Source of the DNA: Symbiobacterium sp040797425
Lineage (GTDB): Bacteria > Bacillota > Sulfobacillia > Symbiobacteriales > Symbiobacteriaceae
Direction: 5' to 3'
Length of the DNA stretch: 64,000 nucleotides
NCBI RefSeq assembly: GCF_040797425.1
Contig: NZ_JBFNEH010000010.1
Coordinates: 14,902-78,901 of the forward strand
Both the position numbers and the translations under genes were made by a program. Shown piece after piece: positions 26,487 to 34,829 of the stretch (position 1 is the stretch's first letter; the number at the start of each line of letters is the position of its first letter). The notes below the pieces were generated by a model. The model did not search any database. It was not told the DNA's origin and saw nothing but the letters and a program-made list of their open reading frames with translations.

Positions 26487-28505
26487 ATGCACACGAAGTT
26501 GCTTTCCTCACGGTTACACAAGGCGATGGCCATCGGCACCGTCCTGGCCATCTCCGCCGCACTGGGGGCCCCTGCGGTGCTGGCCTCGGGCTCCGTCCGT
26601 CTGGCCCCGCCCCGGAACCTGGCGCTCACGCCGCCGCGGGTCACCGAAGACGGTCACGTGGCCCTCAGCTGGGATTCCGCCCGCTCCGCTGACGTCGTCG
26701 GTTACGAGGTCCACCGACTCTACGGCGAGGGAGTCTCCCCCCGGGCGGACGAGACCACCTACGTGGGCATGACCGCCGACCTCACGGCCACCGATGAGCT
26801 CGCCGCCGAGGGCCGCTACCACTACGCGGTGGTCGCGGTGGACGAGGATGGGAACCGGAGCGCACCGTCGGCCTGGAAGTCGGTGCTCTACGACGACCCG
26901 GCCAACGGGGACGAGATCGCCACCGACACGACGGCCCCGGCGGCCCCTGCCGACCTGGTGGCTGAGCCCGCCTACACCCGCGACGGCGCCGTGACCCTCA
27001 GCTGGACCCCGCCGGAGGACGAAGACGTGGCCCGGTACCTGGTCTACCGCTCTGCGGGCGACGAGCGGGCGCAGTTCCTCGGCTACGTGGAGGCGGGGCT
27101 CGCCTTCTTCGACGACCGGCTGACCGGGGACGGCGTCTATACCTACACCGTCGTGGCGCAGGACCTGGCGGGCAACCTCAGCGGCCGCGCCGCACCGGCG
27201 ACGGTGACGATGGATACGGTGGCGCCCGCAGTCACGATCCGCACCCCCGAGGCCGGCAAGGTCTACCGTCCGGAAGGCTCGCTGGCGGTACGGGTCCGGA
27301 TGACGGATGCGGGGGCCGGGTACGATGAGGAGGACGTCGCCTACTTCCTCGACGGAGCCGCCCTCGACCAGCCGGTCATCCCGCTGGCGGACCTGGCCGA
27401 TGGCACACACCGGTTCGGGGTGCAGGTGACCGACCGGGCGGGGAACGTGGGCACGGCCGACGTCTCGTTCGAGATCCGAAGCAGCCACCTGGACCAGGCG
27501 CCGGTCATGCGCACGAAGTCGGCGGCCACCAACAGCCGGACGGTCAGGTTCTCCTGGGAGGCGCCGCAGCGTGACGTGACCGGCTACAACATCTACCGGG
27601 CCGAGGGCGACGGCGAGTTCGGGCTGCTCGCCACCGCCGTGGCCACCGAGCGGCAGTTTGCGGACGTGGTCCCGGGCGAGGGCATCTGGTCCTACCGGGT
27701 GACGGCCCTTTACGGCAGCGACGAGAGCGTGCCGTCGGGCACGGTTGTCTTCACGGTTGACCAGACCAAGCCGACGGTTCGCATCAGCGCGCCGGAGGAT
27801 GGCGCCGAGTACGTTGCGGAGGGCGAGCTCACCCTCTCGTACTCGGTGCGGGACGGGCTGTCCGGCGTCGCCCGGGACGGCGTGAAGGTGGAGCTGGACG
27901 GTGCGGCTTTCACCCAGCCGAAGCTCGACCTGGCCAGGCTGGCCGAGGGGGAGCACGTCCTCCGGGTGACGGCCACCGACAGGGCCGGTAACCAGGCGAC
28001 CGCCTCCGTCGCCTTCACCGTGGTGGCCCCGCCGACCGGTGGCGACGAGGGCGACGACCCCGCCGCCGATGAGGGTTTGCGGCAGACGGTGCTCGCGGTG
28101 CTGGCCAGGTGGGAGTCCAAGATCCATCACGGCCAGTACAACGCCCTGAAGGCCAAGGTGATGAACGGCAACTGGTCCTCGTTCGTCAAGCAGGTCGTGA
28201 AGTTCCAGGGCAAGTTCATCCATCCGGATGCCGCGAAGGAGCTTCTGGGGCTGTTCGGCGCCTGGGACGGCGCGGGCGGTCGGTGGGAGCAGTGGCCTGG
28301 CGACGGCAGCGACCGGGAGAACCGTGGGAATGACGGCTGCGGGAAGTCCGGCAACCGCTGGACGCACGGCGACCGGGATGACGACGACGATCGCGACGAC
28401 GATGATGACGACCGCGGCGACGACGGTCGTCGCGGGAACCCGGGCAACGGCAACAAGGGAAACAAGAAGAGCAACCCGGGGCTCGGCAAGGGCCGCAACA
28501 AGTAG
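26487..28505 (+). CDS. Large secreted protein with FN3 and Ig-like repeats and acidic tail
   Basis: The 672-residue product begins with a signal peptide (residues 1-33, ending near VLASG). Three fibronectin-III-like modules follow, at about 38-135, 150-245 and 340-425, with repeated YTYTVVAQDLAGN-type strands. They alternate with Ig-like modules containing DTVAPAVTIRTPEAG and DQTKPTVRISAPEDG. A helical segment at about 535-590 (LARWESKIHHGQYNALKAKV) precedes a C-terminal Asp-rich and then Gly/Asn/Lys-rich tail. No catalytic domain or LPXTG anchor is visible. It is likely a surface adhesive or structural protein. The ATG follows CAGGAGGG. Confidence 0.8.
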   Translation: MHTKLLSSRLHKAMAIGTVLAISAALGAPAVLASGSVRLAPPRNLALTPPRVTEDGHVALSWDSARSADVVGYEVHRLYGEGVSPRADETTYVGMTADLTATDELAAEGRYHYAVVAVDEDGNRSAPSAWKSVLYDDPANGDEIATDTTAPAAPADLVAEPAYTRDGAVTLSWTPPEDEDVARYLVYRSAGDERAQFLGYVEAGLAFFDDRLTGDGVYTYTVVAQDLAGNLSGRAAPATVTMDTVAPAVTIRTPEAGKVYRPEGSLAVRVRMTDAGAGYDEEDVAYFLDGAALDQPVIPLADLADGTHRFGVQVTDRAGNVGTADVSFEIRSSHLDQAPVMRTKSAATNSRTVRFSWEAPQRDVTGYNIYRAEGDGEFGLLATAVATERQFADVVPGEGIWSYRVTALYGSDESVPSGTVVFTVDQTKPTVRISAPEDGAEYVAEGELTLSYSVRDGLSGVARDGVKVELDGAAFTQPKLDLARLAEGEHVLRVTATDRAGNQATASVAFTVVAPPTGGDEGDDPAADEGLRQTVLAVLARWESKIHHGQYNALKAKVMNGNWSSFVKQVVKFQGKFIHPDAAKELLGLFGAWDGAGGRWEQWPGDGSDRENRGNDGCGKSGNRWTHGDRDDDDDRDDDDDDRGDDGRRGNPGNGNKGNKKSNPGLGKGRNK

Positions 28506-28674
28506 GCAGCAGCTGCCCTGGCATTCACCCGCAGCACCGTCCTGAGAACGGTCACCCGGACAGGCGGAACACGGTCCGACCAGGCCAACGGTCGCCGGCC
28601 GCTGACCGGGAGATGTTGTCAGGAACCTACCAGAAACACGCGGTGCCGGGCCGATCGCTCATGCTGGAAGCAAG

Positions 28675-28720
28675 CGCCGCCGCGGCGGGAAAAGCCCGCT
28701 GCGGCGGCGTTCTCGCACTT
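28675..28720 (+). terminator. Terminator in the gap after the FN3 protein gene
   Basis: A GC-rich 15-base stem with one mismatch (CGCCGCCGCGGCGGG against CCCGCTGCGGCGGCG) and an AAAAG loop is followed by TTCTCGCACTTT. It lies 170 bases after the stop. Apart from this and the promoter below, the 373-base gap shows no supportable gene. Confidence 0.55.
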
Positions 28721-28816
28721 TCAAGGGGTCTCCTCCTACCTGGGCGACCGGCGCACTCGGTCGGTGCAATCAACCCGGCAGAACGCCCGCGGCGCACCCC
28801 TGGCAACAGATTCCTT

Positions 28817-28846
28817 GCATGAGGTTGACCAGTTCGTTGCAGATTA
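28817..28846 (+). promoter_or_regulatory. Putative sigma-G promoter of the first SASP gene
   Basis: GCATG at 28817 matches the -35 consensus gnATR, and CAGATTA at 28840 matches CATnnTA at six of seven positions, with an 18-base spacer. It ends 32 bases before the SASP start. The forespore sigma-G transcribes ssp genes in Bacillus, so the assignment fits the gene. Confidence 0.42.
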
Positions 28847-28878
28847 CAGGCAACAACATAACAAGGAGGCGCTCAACC

Positions 28879-29118
28879 ATGGCAACCAACAACAACAACA
28901 ACAACAACTCGATCCTGATCGCACAGGCCCGTGCTGCCCTCGAGCAGATGAAGAACGAGACCGCGGCCGAACTGGGCATCCAGAACTATGCCCAGCAGTA
29001 CAAGGGCGACCTGCCCAGCCGGGTCAACGGTTCCGTGGGCGGATACATGGTGAAGAAGATGATCGCCCTGGCCGAGCAGCAGCTGGCGGGCGGCACCGGC
29101 ACCACCACCATCCGCTGA
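28879..29118 (+). CDS. Alpha/beta-type small acid-soluble spore protein 1
   Basis: The 79-residue product begins with an Asn run and then shows the SASP consensus: QARAALEQMKNETAAELGI, containing the GPR cleavage region around ETAAELGI, then VNGSVGGYMVKKMIALAEQQ. These proteins coat forespore DNA and protect it from UV and heat, and are degraded at germination. ATG 28879 follows AAGGAGGCG; an upstream in-frame ATG at 28819 lacks a ribosome site. A second SASP gene and gpr are adjacent, putting substrate and protease in one locus. Confidence 0.93.
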   Translation: MATNNNNNNNSILIAQARAALEQMKNETAAELGIQNYAQQYKGDLPSRVNGSVGGYMVKKMIALAEQQLAGGTGTTTIR

Positions 29119-29155
29119 CCGTGGCCGGTAAGCAGTAAGGGAAGGAGCAGTCAGC

Positions 29156-29449
29156 ATGGCAAACGTCTTCGGCACCGGCTTTGGGGCAGGCACCACGACC
29201 CCGACGACCGGCTTCCAGTCCGGCGGGGGCGGCAGCAGCAACAACCAGGTCCTGGTCTCCCAGGCCCGGGCTGCCCTGGAGCAACTGAAGCAGCAGACCG
29301 CGGCCGAACTGGGCATCCAGAACTACGCCCAGCAGTACAAGGGCGACCTGCCCAGCCGGGTGAACGGCTCCGTGGGCGGGTACATGGTGAAGAAGATGAT
29401 CGCTCTGGCCGAGTCGCAACTGTCCGGAAGCACGACGGTTCAGAGCTGA
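29156..29449 (+). CDS. Alpha/beta-type small acid-soluble spore protein 2
   Basis: The 97-residue product has a Gly/Thr-rich N-terminal extension of about 28 residues (VFGTGFGAGTTTPTTGFQ) and then a core nearly identical to the neighbouring SASP: QARAALEQLKQQTAAELGI and VNGSVGGYMVKKMIALAESQ. The cleavage-site region here reads QTAAELGI, and the usual Glu before Thr is Gln. GGGAAGGAG precedes the ATG. It lies 38 bases after the first gene, so the two arose by tandem duplication and are probably co-transcribed in the forespore. Confidence 0.93.
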   Translation: MANVFGTGFGAGTTTPTTGFQSGGGGSSNNQVLVSQARAALEQLKQQTAAELGIQNYAQQYKGDLPSRVNGSVGGYMVKKMIALAESQLSGSTTVQS

Positions 29450-29495
29450 CCCCCACCGTGCGTGGAGGCAGGAGCGGGTTGCCGCCCCTGCCTCC

Positions 29496-30467
29496 TCAGT
29501 TGATGTAGCGAAGCAGGTCCTGGGCGGTCACACTGGTGTGAAGCACCGCGTTGAGGCTGCCCGCGATCAGTTTGGCCAGGTCTTCAGTCAGCTCGTCGAT
29601 CTCCTTGGGCGTGACCACGAGTTCGCCCACGGTGGGAGAGAGCACGTCGCTCAGGAGCTTACGCCGCGACTCGGGAGAGCGGAACAGCTGGAAGAAGGGC
29701 TTGGTTTCGGCGAAGCTGCTCGCCATGGCCTCGAAGGCGTCCTGCACGATGGTGGTCGCGTGGACCACCGTCGGCACGCCGATGGCAATCACTGGAACGC
29801 CCAGCGTCTCCTTGTTCAGCGCCTGCCGCCGGTTGCCGATGCCCCCGCCGGGCTGAATGCCTGTGTCGGCGATCTGGATCGTGGTGCCGATTCGCTCCAC
29901 GGACCGGGCGGCCAGGGCGTCGATGCAGATCACCGCGGCCGGCTTGATGCGCTCCACGATGCCGTGGATCACCTCGGCCGTCTCGATGCCGGTGGTGCCG
30001 AGAACGCCCGGGGCGATGGCGGCCACGGCCCGCAGCCCGCCCGCCACGTCCGCCGGCACGTAGTCCCGCAGGTGCCGGGTGACCAGCAGCTTTCCCGTGA
30101 CCCGCGGCCCGAGGGCGTCCGGCGTGGCGTTCCAGTTGCCCAGCCCCACCACCAGCACGGTGTCGTTCTCCTTCAGGTCGAGCAGCTGGTCCAGTTGCTC
30201 GACCAGAACCTTGCCCACCTGCTCCTGCAGCTCGCGGTTGCGCCGGCGCAACTGGGGTGCCTCGATGGTGATGTAGTTGCCCATCGGCTTGCCGATGAGC
30301 TGCTCGCCCACCGGGTCGACCACCCTGACCCAGGAGACGGTGGCGTGCTCGTACTTCTTCTCTTCCATGATCACACCCGGGACCTCAGTCTTGGCGTCGC
30401 CCCGGGCCGCCGCCGTCGCCTCCAGAGCCAGGTCCGTGAACGGGTTCAGGTGGTCCAGCGATTGCAT
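29496..30467 (-). CDS. gpr: Germination protease GPR
   Basis: The 323-residue product carries the GPR family sequence from the N-terminal FTDLALEATAAA and PGVIMEEKKYEHATVSWVRV through VLVVGLGNWNATPDALGPRV to TGIQPGGGIGNRRQALNKET. GPR cleaves alpha/beta SASPs at germination and is made as a zymogen whose short N-terminal propeptide is removed. ATG 30467 has GGGAGGG six bases upstream and is preferred to GTG 30497. It converges on the two SASP genes that encode its substrates. Confidence 0.95.
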   Translation of the reverse strand: MQSLDHLNPFTDLALEATAAARGDAKTEVPGVIMEEKKYEHATVSWVRVVDPVGEQLIGKPMGNYITIEAPQLRRRNRELQEQVGKVLVEQLDQLLDLKENDTVLVVGLGNWNATPDALGPRVTGKLLVTRHLRDYVPADVAGGLRAVAAIAPGVLGTTGIETAEVIHGIVERIKPAAVICIDALAARSVERIGTTIQIADTGIQPGGGIGNRRQALNKETLGVPVIAIGVPTVVHATTIVQDAFEAMASSFAETKPFFQLFRSPESRRKLLSDVLSPTVGELVVTPKEIDELTEDLAKLIAGSLNAVLHTSVTAQDLLRYIN

Positions 30468-30504
30468 CTGTTTCCCTCCCGGATTGGTGGGTTCCACCTG
30501 GGGC

Positions 30505-30534
30505 TATTCTCTCCCCCGGCATTCTCTGGCATAC
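30505..30534 (-). promoter_or_regulatory. Weak sigma-F/sigma-G-like promoter of gpr
   Basis: On the minus strand GTATG (30534-30530) and GAGAATA (30511-30505) are 18 bases apart, 38 bases before the chosen start. The -35 fits the forespore consensus; the -10 is only a partial match. Confidence 0.28.
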
Positions 30535-30658
30535 CAGGGGATTTGGTGGTGGGCGGATTCAGCTGCCCTCACAGCCAGCAGCCCATCTCATCGCTCAAGG
30601 CCCGTGCCAGCCGCCTACCCCCGTTCTTACCGCCCAGTCGCCACCGCGCAACGCTTTC

Positions 30659-30687
30659 TTTACGCCATTGTTTGGTTCGTCTATAGT
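30659..30687 (+). promoter_or_regulatory. Putative sigma-A promoter of the methyltransferase pair
   Basis: TTTACG and TATAGT are separated by 17 bases and end about 29 bases before the methyltransferase start at 30716. The local AT content is raised. Confidence 0.42.
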
Positions 30688-30715
30688 AGTAGGCAGCACG
30701 GGGGTGAGGGCTGCA

Positions 30716-31600
30716 GTGGAAGAGAAACAGGACGGGCTGAAGCCCCGCCACGTCGACATGGGCGAGAGGGGCATCTACCACACCGACAACCGGCTGAACG
30801 ACCTGACGGGCAAGGAGTGGGTCTACGCCACCCGGTCCGTGATCAACAAGAGCTACCCGCCCTCCTTCCAGTTTCAGCTGCGCAGCCAGCACGGGGGGCA
30901 GAAGCCGCCCGAGCTGTGCGCGGACCTGATCCGCACCTTCACCAAGGCCGGGGAGCGGGTCCTGGACCCCTTCATGGGCGTCGGCGGGACGCTCATCGGT
31001 GCGACTATCTCCGACCGGTCCGCCGTGGGGGTGGAGGTGAACCCCCGGTGGGTCGAGATCTACCGGGAGGTCTGCCGGCTGGAGGGCCTCACGGAGCAGG
31101 AGGCCATCTGCGGCGACAGCCGGGCCGTGCTGCCCACCTTCCCGGACGAGGCGTTCGACCTGGTCCTGACCGACGTGCCCTACTGGAACATGGACCGCCG
31201 CCGCCGGTCCACCGGCAAGTTCAAGCGAGCCGGCGGCCCTGCCGTGGAGCGCCGGCGGTCGAAGCTCTCGCCCTTCGCCCCGGGAGAGACGGAGACCGGC
31301 GTCACCGGCCTGGCGGAGAAGGAGGAGTGGCTGGAGACCATGCGGGCCGTCTTCGCCCAGGCGATGCGGGTCCTGCGGCGCCGGCGGTACCTGGTGGTCT
31401 TCATCGGCGACATGTACCACTCGGGCCGGTACCACATGCTCTCGGCCCAGCTCGCGGAGCTGCTGGAGGGCCTGGGGCTGGTCCTGAAAGCCAACCTGAT
31501 CTGGTACGACGTCTCCAAGTCCCTGCACGTGTACGGCTACCGCTACGAGTTCATCCCCTCCATGGTGCACCAGAACATCCTGGTGCTGCGCAAGCCCTGA
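30716..31600 (+). CDS. DNA methyltransferase with DVPY motif (N4/N6 amino-methyltransferase type)
   Basis: The 294-residue product has the AdoMet motif DPFMGVGGTLIGATI at about residues 83-97 and, downstream, the catalytic motif as LTDVPYWNM. The order is that of amino-methyltransferases related to TRM11-like or beta-class DNA methylases. The usual (D/N)PP(Y/W) reads DVPY, so the second residue is altered. GTG 30716 follows GGGGGTGAG; GTG 30704 is possible. A Dam-like methyltransferase gene follows after 18 bases and no restriction endonuclease is near, so these may be solitary epigenetic enzymes. Confidence 0.8.
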   Translation: MEEKQDGLKPRHVDMGERGIYHTDNRLNDLTGKEWVYATRSVINKSYPPSFQFQLRSQHGGQKPPELCADLIRTFTKAGERVLDPFMGVGGTLIGATISDRSAVGVEVNPRWVEIYREVCRLEGLTEQEAICGDSRAVLPTFPDEAFDLVLTDVPYWNMDRRRRSTGKFKRAGGPAVERRRSKLSPFAPGETETGVTGLAEKEEWLETMRAVFAQAMRVLRRRRYLVVFIGDMYHSGRYHMLSAQLAELLEGLGLVLKANLIWYDVSKSLHVYGYRYEFIPSMVHQNILVLRKP

Positions 31601-31618
31601 GGGGGAAGGAGGTGCGCG

Positions 31619-32689
31619 GTGTTCCCGGGTGCGTCCGAAGTGCGCCTGAAGCCCCTGTGGGTTCAGAACCGCAAGTTCATCGGCAGCAAGCAGAACCTGC
31701 TGGACTTCATCGCAGGCGTGGTGGCGGAGCGCGCCCCGGAGGCGCGCTCGCTGGCCGACCTGTTTGCCGGCAGTGCGGTCGTGGCCTACCACTTCGCCGC
31801 CCGCGGCTTCGCCGTGACGGCCTCGGATCACCTCTACCACAATTACGTGGCGGCCCGCTGCTTCCTGGGCGGCCGGCCGGGGGAGGTGGACTGGGACCGC
31901 CTGGCCGGGATGCTCGCCTACCTGGACCGCCTGCCTCCGATCGAGGGCTACTGCTTCACCGAGTACGGCGGCACCTACTTCACCCGGGAGAACGCCGGCC
32001 GCATCGACGCCATCCGTGAGCAGATCGCCGCCTGGCGGGCCGACGGAACCATCGGCGAGCAGGAGGAGGCGGTGCTGCTCACCAGCCTGCTCTACGCCGC
32101 CGACAAGGTGGCCAACACCTGCGGCCAGTACGACGCCTACCTCAAGCACCTGGGCAAGGATCCCTACGCGGACGACGGCACCCACCTGGTCGACGCCACG
32201 GTCTACAAGCCGCTGGAGCTCTGCCTGCCCCAGGTGGTGGAGTCGGAGCAGAACCGGGTCTACTGCGCCGATGCCGACGTGCTGGTCGACGCGGTCGAGG
32301 CAGATGTGCTCTACCTGGACCCGCCCTACAACGGGCGGCAGTACGTCGACAACTACCACGTGCTCGAGAACATCGCCCGCTGGCAGAAACCCCGGCTCTA
32401 CGGCAAGACCCGCAAGTTCCGCCGCGACGGCCTCAAGTCTGCCTACTCCCGCCGCGCCACGGCCGGCCGGCACCTGACCCGCCTGATCCAGCGGGCCCGG
32501 GCCCGGCATATCCTGCTCTCTTATAATAATGAAGGGATCATACCCGACGAGGTGATCTGGGCGGCGCTGGAGCAGCGGGGGCCGGTGGAGCTGTTCACGA
32601 CGGAGTACGCCATCTTCGGTAACGGCGCCGGGCGCGCCGGCCGCCGCCCGATCGTCGAGCGGCTCTTCTACTGCCGGGTGGTGAGATAA
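31619..32689 (+). CDS. D12-class DNA adenine methyltransferase (Dam-like)
   Basis: The 356-residue product has the D12-class N-terminus NRKFIGSKQNLLDFI, motif I LADLFAGSAVVAYHFAARGF, and the catalytic motif YLDPPYNGRQYVDNYHVLEN. Such enzymes methylate adenine at N6 in a short DNA target. The C-terminal part includes ILLSYNNEGII. GTG 31619 follows GAAGGAGG. The gene is immediately downstream of another methyltransferase, and together they suggest a two-methylase modification module without a visible nuclease. Confidence 0.87.
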   Translation: MFPGASEVRLKPLWVQNRKFIGSKQNLLDFIAGVVAERAPEARSLADLFAGSAVVAYHFAARGFAVTASDHLYHNYVAARCFLGGRPGEVDWDRLAGMLAYLDRLPPIEGYCFTEYGGTYFTRENAGRIDAIREQIAAWRADGTIGEQEEAVLLTSLLYAADKVANTCGQYDAYLKHLGKDPYADDGTHLVDATVYKPLELCLPQVVESEQNRVYCADADVLVDAVEADVLYLDPPYNGRQYVDNYHVLENIARWQKPRLYGKTRKFRRDGLKSAYSRRATAGRHLTRLIQRARARHILLSYNNEGIIPDEVIWAALEQRGPVELFTTEYAIFGNGAGRAGRRPIVERLFYCRVVR

Positions 32690-32762
32690 TACAACTTTAG
32701 AAGGATCATGGAGTTGCACGTTGAAATCCTCCCTCATCCCGTTCCGGATGAAGGAGGACGTC

Positions 32763-34046
32763 ATGCACAGAAAATGGATGGCCACCGCGGCCACGGTAGC
32801 CACCCTGGTGGTCTGCGGCACGGGTCCTGTCGCCGCTGCCCCCCTGAGTTCGGAGCCCAAGCTGGGAGCCGCGTTGAGCTTGGTCTTGGCGTTGGCATCC
32901 CGGCCCGCTGCGGTGCTTGATCTGGCTGAACCCGCACCGGCCTCGGAAGACGGGTCCGGGTCGGAGACTTATCCGGCACCGGAAGCAGATTCCGGGCCGA
33001 TACCTGAACCGGCAGAGCCTGCGCCTGAACCCCTGCCGGAACCTGCACCTGCACCGACGCCGGAACCGGCGCCTGAACCCACACCTACCCCTGAACCCGC
33101 CCCTGAACCGGCTCCCGAGCCCATGCCGGAGCCCGGACCTGAACCCGAGCCCCAGCCGCAGCTCTTCGCCGACCTGCCGCCCGAGCACTGGGTCTATCCC
33201 GAGGTCGTGCGCCTGGTCGAGGCGGGGGTTATCCACGGCTCGCCGGACGGGCGCTTCCGCCCGAACGAGCTGATCTCGCGCGCTGAGTTCCTGAAGATGC
33301 TGCTCGCCGCGCGCGGCATCGACACGGCGGGCAAGTGTGCGGGATTCTTTGCGGACGCCGAGTGCTGGACCTGGTACGCACCGTACGTGGAGGTCGGCTA
33401 CCGGCTGGCGATTCTCGACCCGCTGGACGACACCTACTTCGACCCCGACGGCGCGATCACCCGGGAGCAGCTGATCGACGCGATCGTGCGCGCCATCGGC
33501 CAGTTCTGGACTGCCCGCTCGGACGCGCGGGAGAACGTGAACGCCATCCTGGGGGCGTACTCGGACTGGCGGGACATTGACTGGGACAGGCGTCCGGCCT
33601 ATGCGTACGCGCTGAAGCACGGCCTCGTGAACGGCTTCCCCGACGGAACCCTGCGTCCCAAGGCTTACACCACTCGCGCCGAGGCGGCCGCCCTCATCCA
33701 GCGGGTGCTGCTGGATCCGGCGGACCTGCCCCGGGTGGAGCTGGACGGCCATGAGGTGATCTACCGGGACGTGATGGACATGACCGCCTCCATGTACACG
33801 CCGCACGAGGAGGGAATCGGCACGAGGACCTACACCGGCGTCTCCGTGCGGTACGGGGCGGTGGCGGTGGACCCGGAGGTCATCCGGCTCGGTACCCTGC
33901 TCTACGTGGAGGGCTACGGCTACGCCATCGCCGTGGACAAGGGCGGCGCCATCAAGGGCAACCGGATCGACCTGTTCTCGTGGGCGCCGGCCGAGGAGGC
34001 CTGGCGGTTCGGGCTGCAGCCCCGCAGGGTCTGGATTCTGCCCTGA
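32763..34046 (+). CDS. SLH-domain cell-wall protein with Pro/Glu linker and C-terminal 3D domain
   Basis: The 427-residue product has a signal peptide (about 1-28) and a Pro/Glu/Ala-rich linker of (PEPA)n type at about residues 78-140. Three SLH modules follow (FADLPPEHWVYPEVVRLVEA, GSPDGRFRPNELISRAEF; later NGFPDGTLRPKAYTTRAEA). The C-terminal 3D domain has its three aspartates in VAVDPEVIRLG, AIAVDKGG and NRIDLF. SLH modules bind secondary wall polymer; 3D domains resemble MltA-type lytic transglycosylases and Rpf/YocH wall hydrolases. It is probably a surface-anchored peptidoglycan-cleaving protein. AAGGAGG lies five bases before ATG 32763. Confidence 0.88.
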   Translation: MHRKWMATAATVATLVVCGTGPVAAAPLSSEPKLGAALSLVLALASRPAAVLDLAEPAPASEDGSGSETYPAPEADSGPIPEPAEPAPEPLPEPAPAPTPEPAPEPTPTPEPAPEPAPEPMPEPGPEPEPQPQLFADLPPEHWVYPEVVRLVEAGVIHGSPDGRFRPNELISRAEFLKMLLAARGIDTAGKCAGFFADAECWTWYAPYVEVGYRLAILDPLDDTYFDPDGAITREQLIDAIVRAIGQFWTARSDARENVNAILGAYSDWRDIDWDRRPAYAYALKHGLVNGFPDGTLRPKAYTTRAEAAALIQRVLLDPADLPRVELDGHEVIYRDVMDMTASMYTPHEEGIGTRTYTGVSVRYGAVAVDPEVIRLGTLLYVEGYGYAIAVDKGGAIKGNRIDLFSWAPAEEAWRFGLQPRRVWILP

Positions 34047-34063
34047 GCGGAGGCAAGAAAGGA

Positions 34064-34085
34064 GGGCAGCCCGATCGGACTGCCC
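34064..34085 (+). terminator. Weak hairpin after the SLH-3D gene
   Basis: GGGCAG and CTGCCC flank CCG-AT-CGG, making a compact hairpin 18 bases after the stop, but no T tract follows. The rest of the 207-base gap before rsmD shows nothing else. Confidence 0.3.
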
Positions 34086-34253
34086 GAGAGGAGAAGTGGG
34101 AGAGGAAACGGAACGGAGAAAGAGCCCGACCTGAGGGGTGGTTACCGCTCACTCGGCATCGGCTCTCACTGGTCCTTAGGATACCCAAGAAGGCGCGGGC
34201 TATACCGGATGCGCACGCCGTTTTTGGGGAAGAAGAGCGAAAGGTGAAGCGCT

Positions 34254-34808
34254 GTGCGCGTGATCGCAGGGACGGCGAAGGGCCGCCCGCTGAAGACGGT
34301 GAAGGGCCGGGACATCCGCCCGACCAGCGACCGGGTGAGGGAATCGCTGTTCAACATCCTCGGCCCCCGGACGGTAGACGCCGAGTTCCTGGATCTGTTT
34401 GCCGGGTCGGGGGCCGTGGGAATCGAGGCACTGAGCCGCGGCGCCCGCCGCTGCGTGTTCGTGGAGCTGCAGACGGCGCACCTGCGGATCGTGGAGGCCA
34501 ACCTGGAGTCGACCGGCCTGCGGGACCGGGCCGAGCTGATCCGCCGCGACGCCCGCGCCGCGCTGGTCGACCTGGGCCGGCGCGGCCGCAAGTTTGATCT
34601 GATCTTCGCAGACCCGCCCTACGGGCAGGACCTCGTTCCGGCGGTGTTGAACGGCATCGACGCTTACGGTCTCCTGGCCGACGGCGGCTGGGTCATCTGC
34701 GAACATCACGGCAAGGATCCCGTCCCCGATGCAGCAGGAGGTCTGCGCAAGTTCAGGGAAGTAGTCTTCGGAGAAACGGTGCTATCAATTTACCGGAATG
34801 AAGCCTAG
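34254..34808 (+). CDS. rsmD: 16S rRNA (guanine-966-N2)-methyltransferase RsmD
   Basis: The 184-residue product begins MRVIAGTAKGRPLKTV and has FLDLFAGSGAVGIEALSRGA for AdoMet and the catalytic FADPPYG. It methylates G966 of 16S rRNA. Adjacency to coaD is the classic Firmicute arrangement. GTG 34254 follows AAAGGTGA. Length is normal. Confidence 0.95.
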   Translation: MRVIAGTAKGRPLKTVKGRDIRPTSDRVRESLFNILGPRTVDAEFLDLFAGSGAVGIEALSRGARRCVFVELQTAHLRIVEANLESTGLRDRAELIRRDARAALVDLGRRGRKFDLIFADPPYGQDLVPAVLNGIDAYGLLADGGWVICEHHGKDPVPDAAGGLRKFREVVFGETVLSIYRNEA

Positions 34809-34829
34809 ATTTGCCGGGGGGCAGCATTC

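Noticed and set aside
28613..28822. 69-codon open frame in the gap before the SASP genes
   Set aside because: No ribosome site, and it runs through a terminator hairpin and the putative sigma-G promoter; the translation has no protein-like pattern.
30716..32689. A complete restriction-modification system
   Set aside because: Two methyltransferases are present, but the flanking genes are gpr and an SLH-3D wall protein; no endonuclease or specificity subunit is seen.
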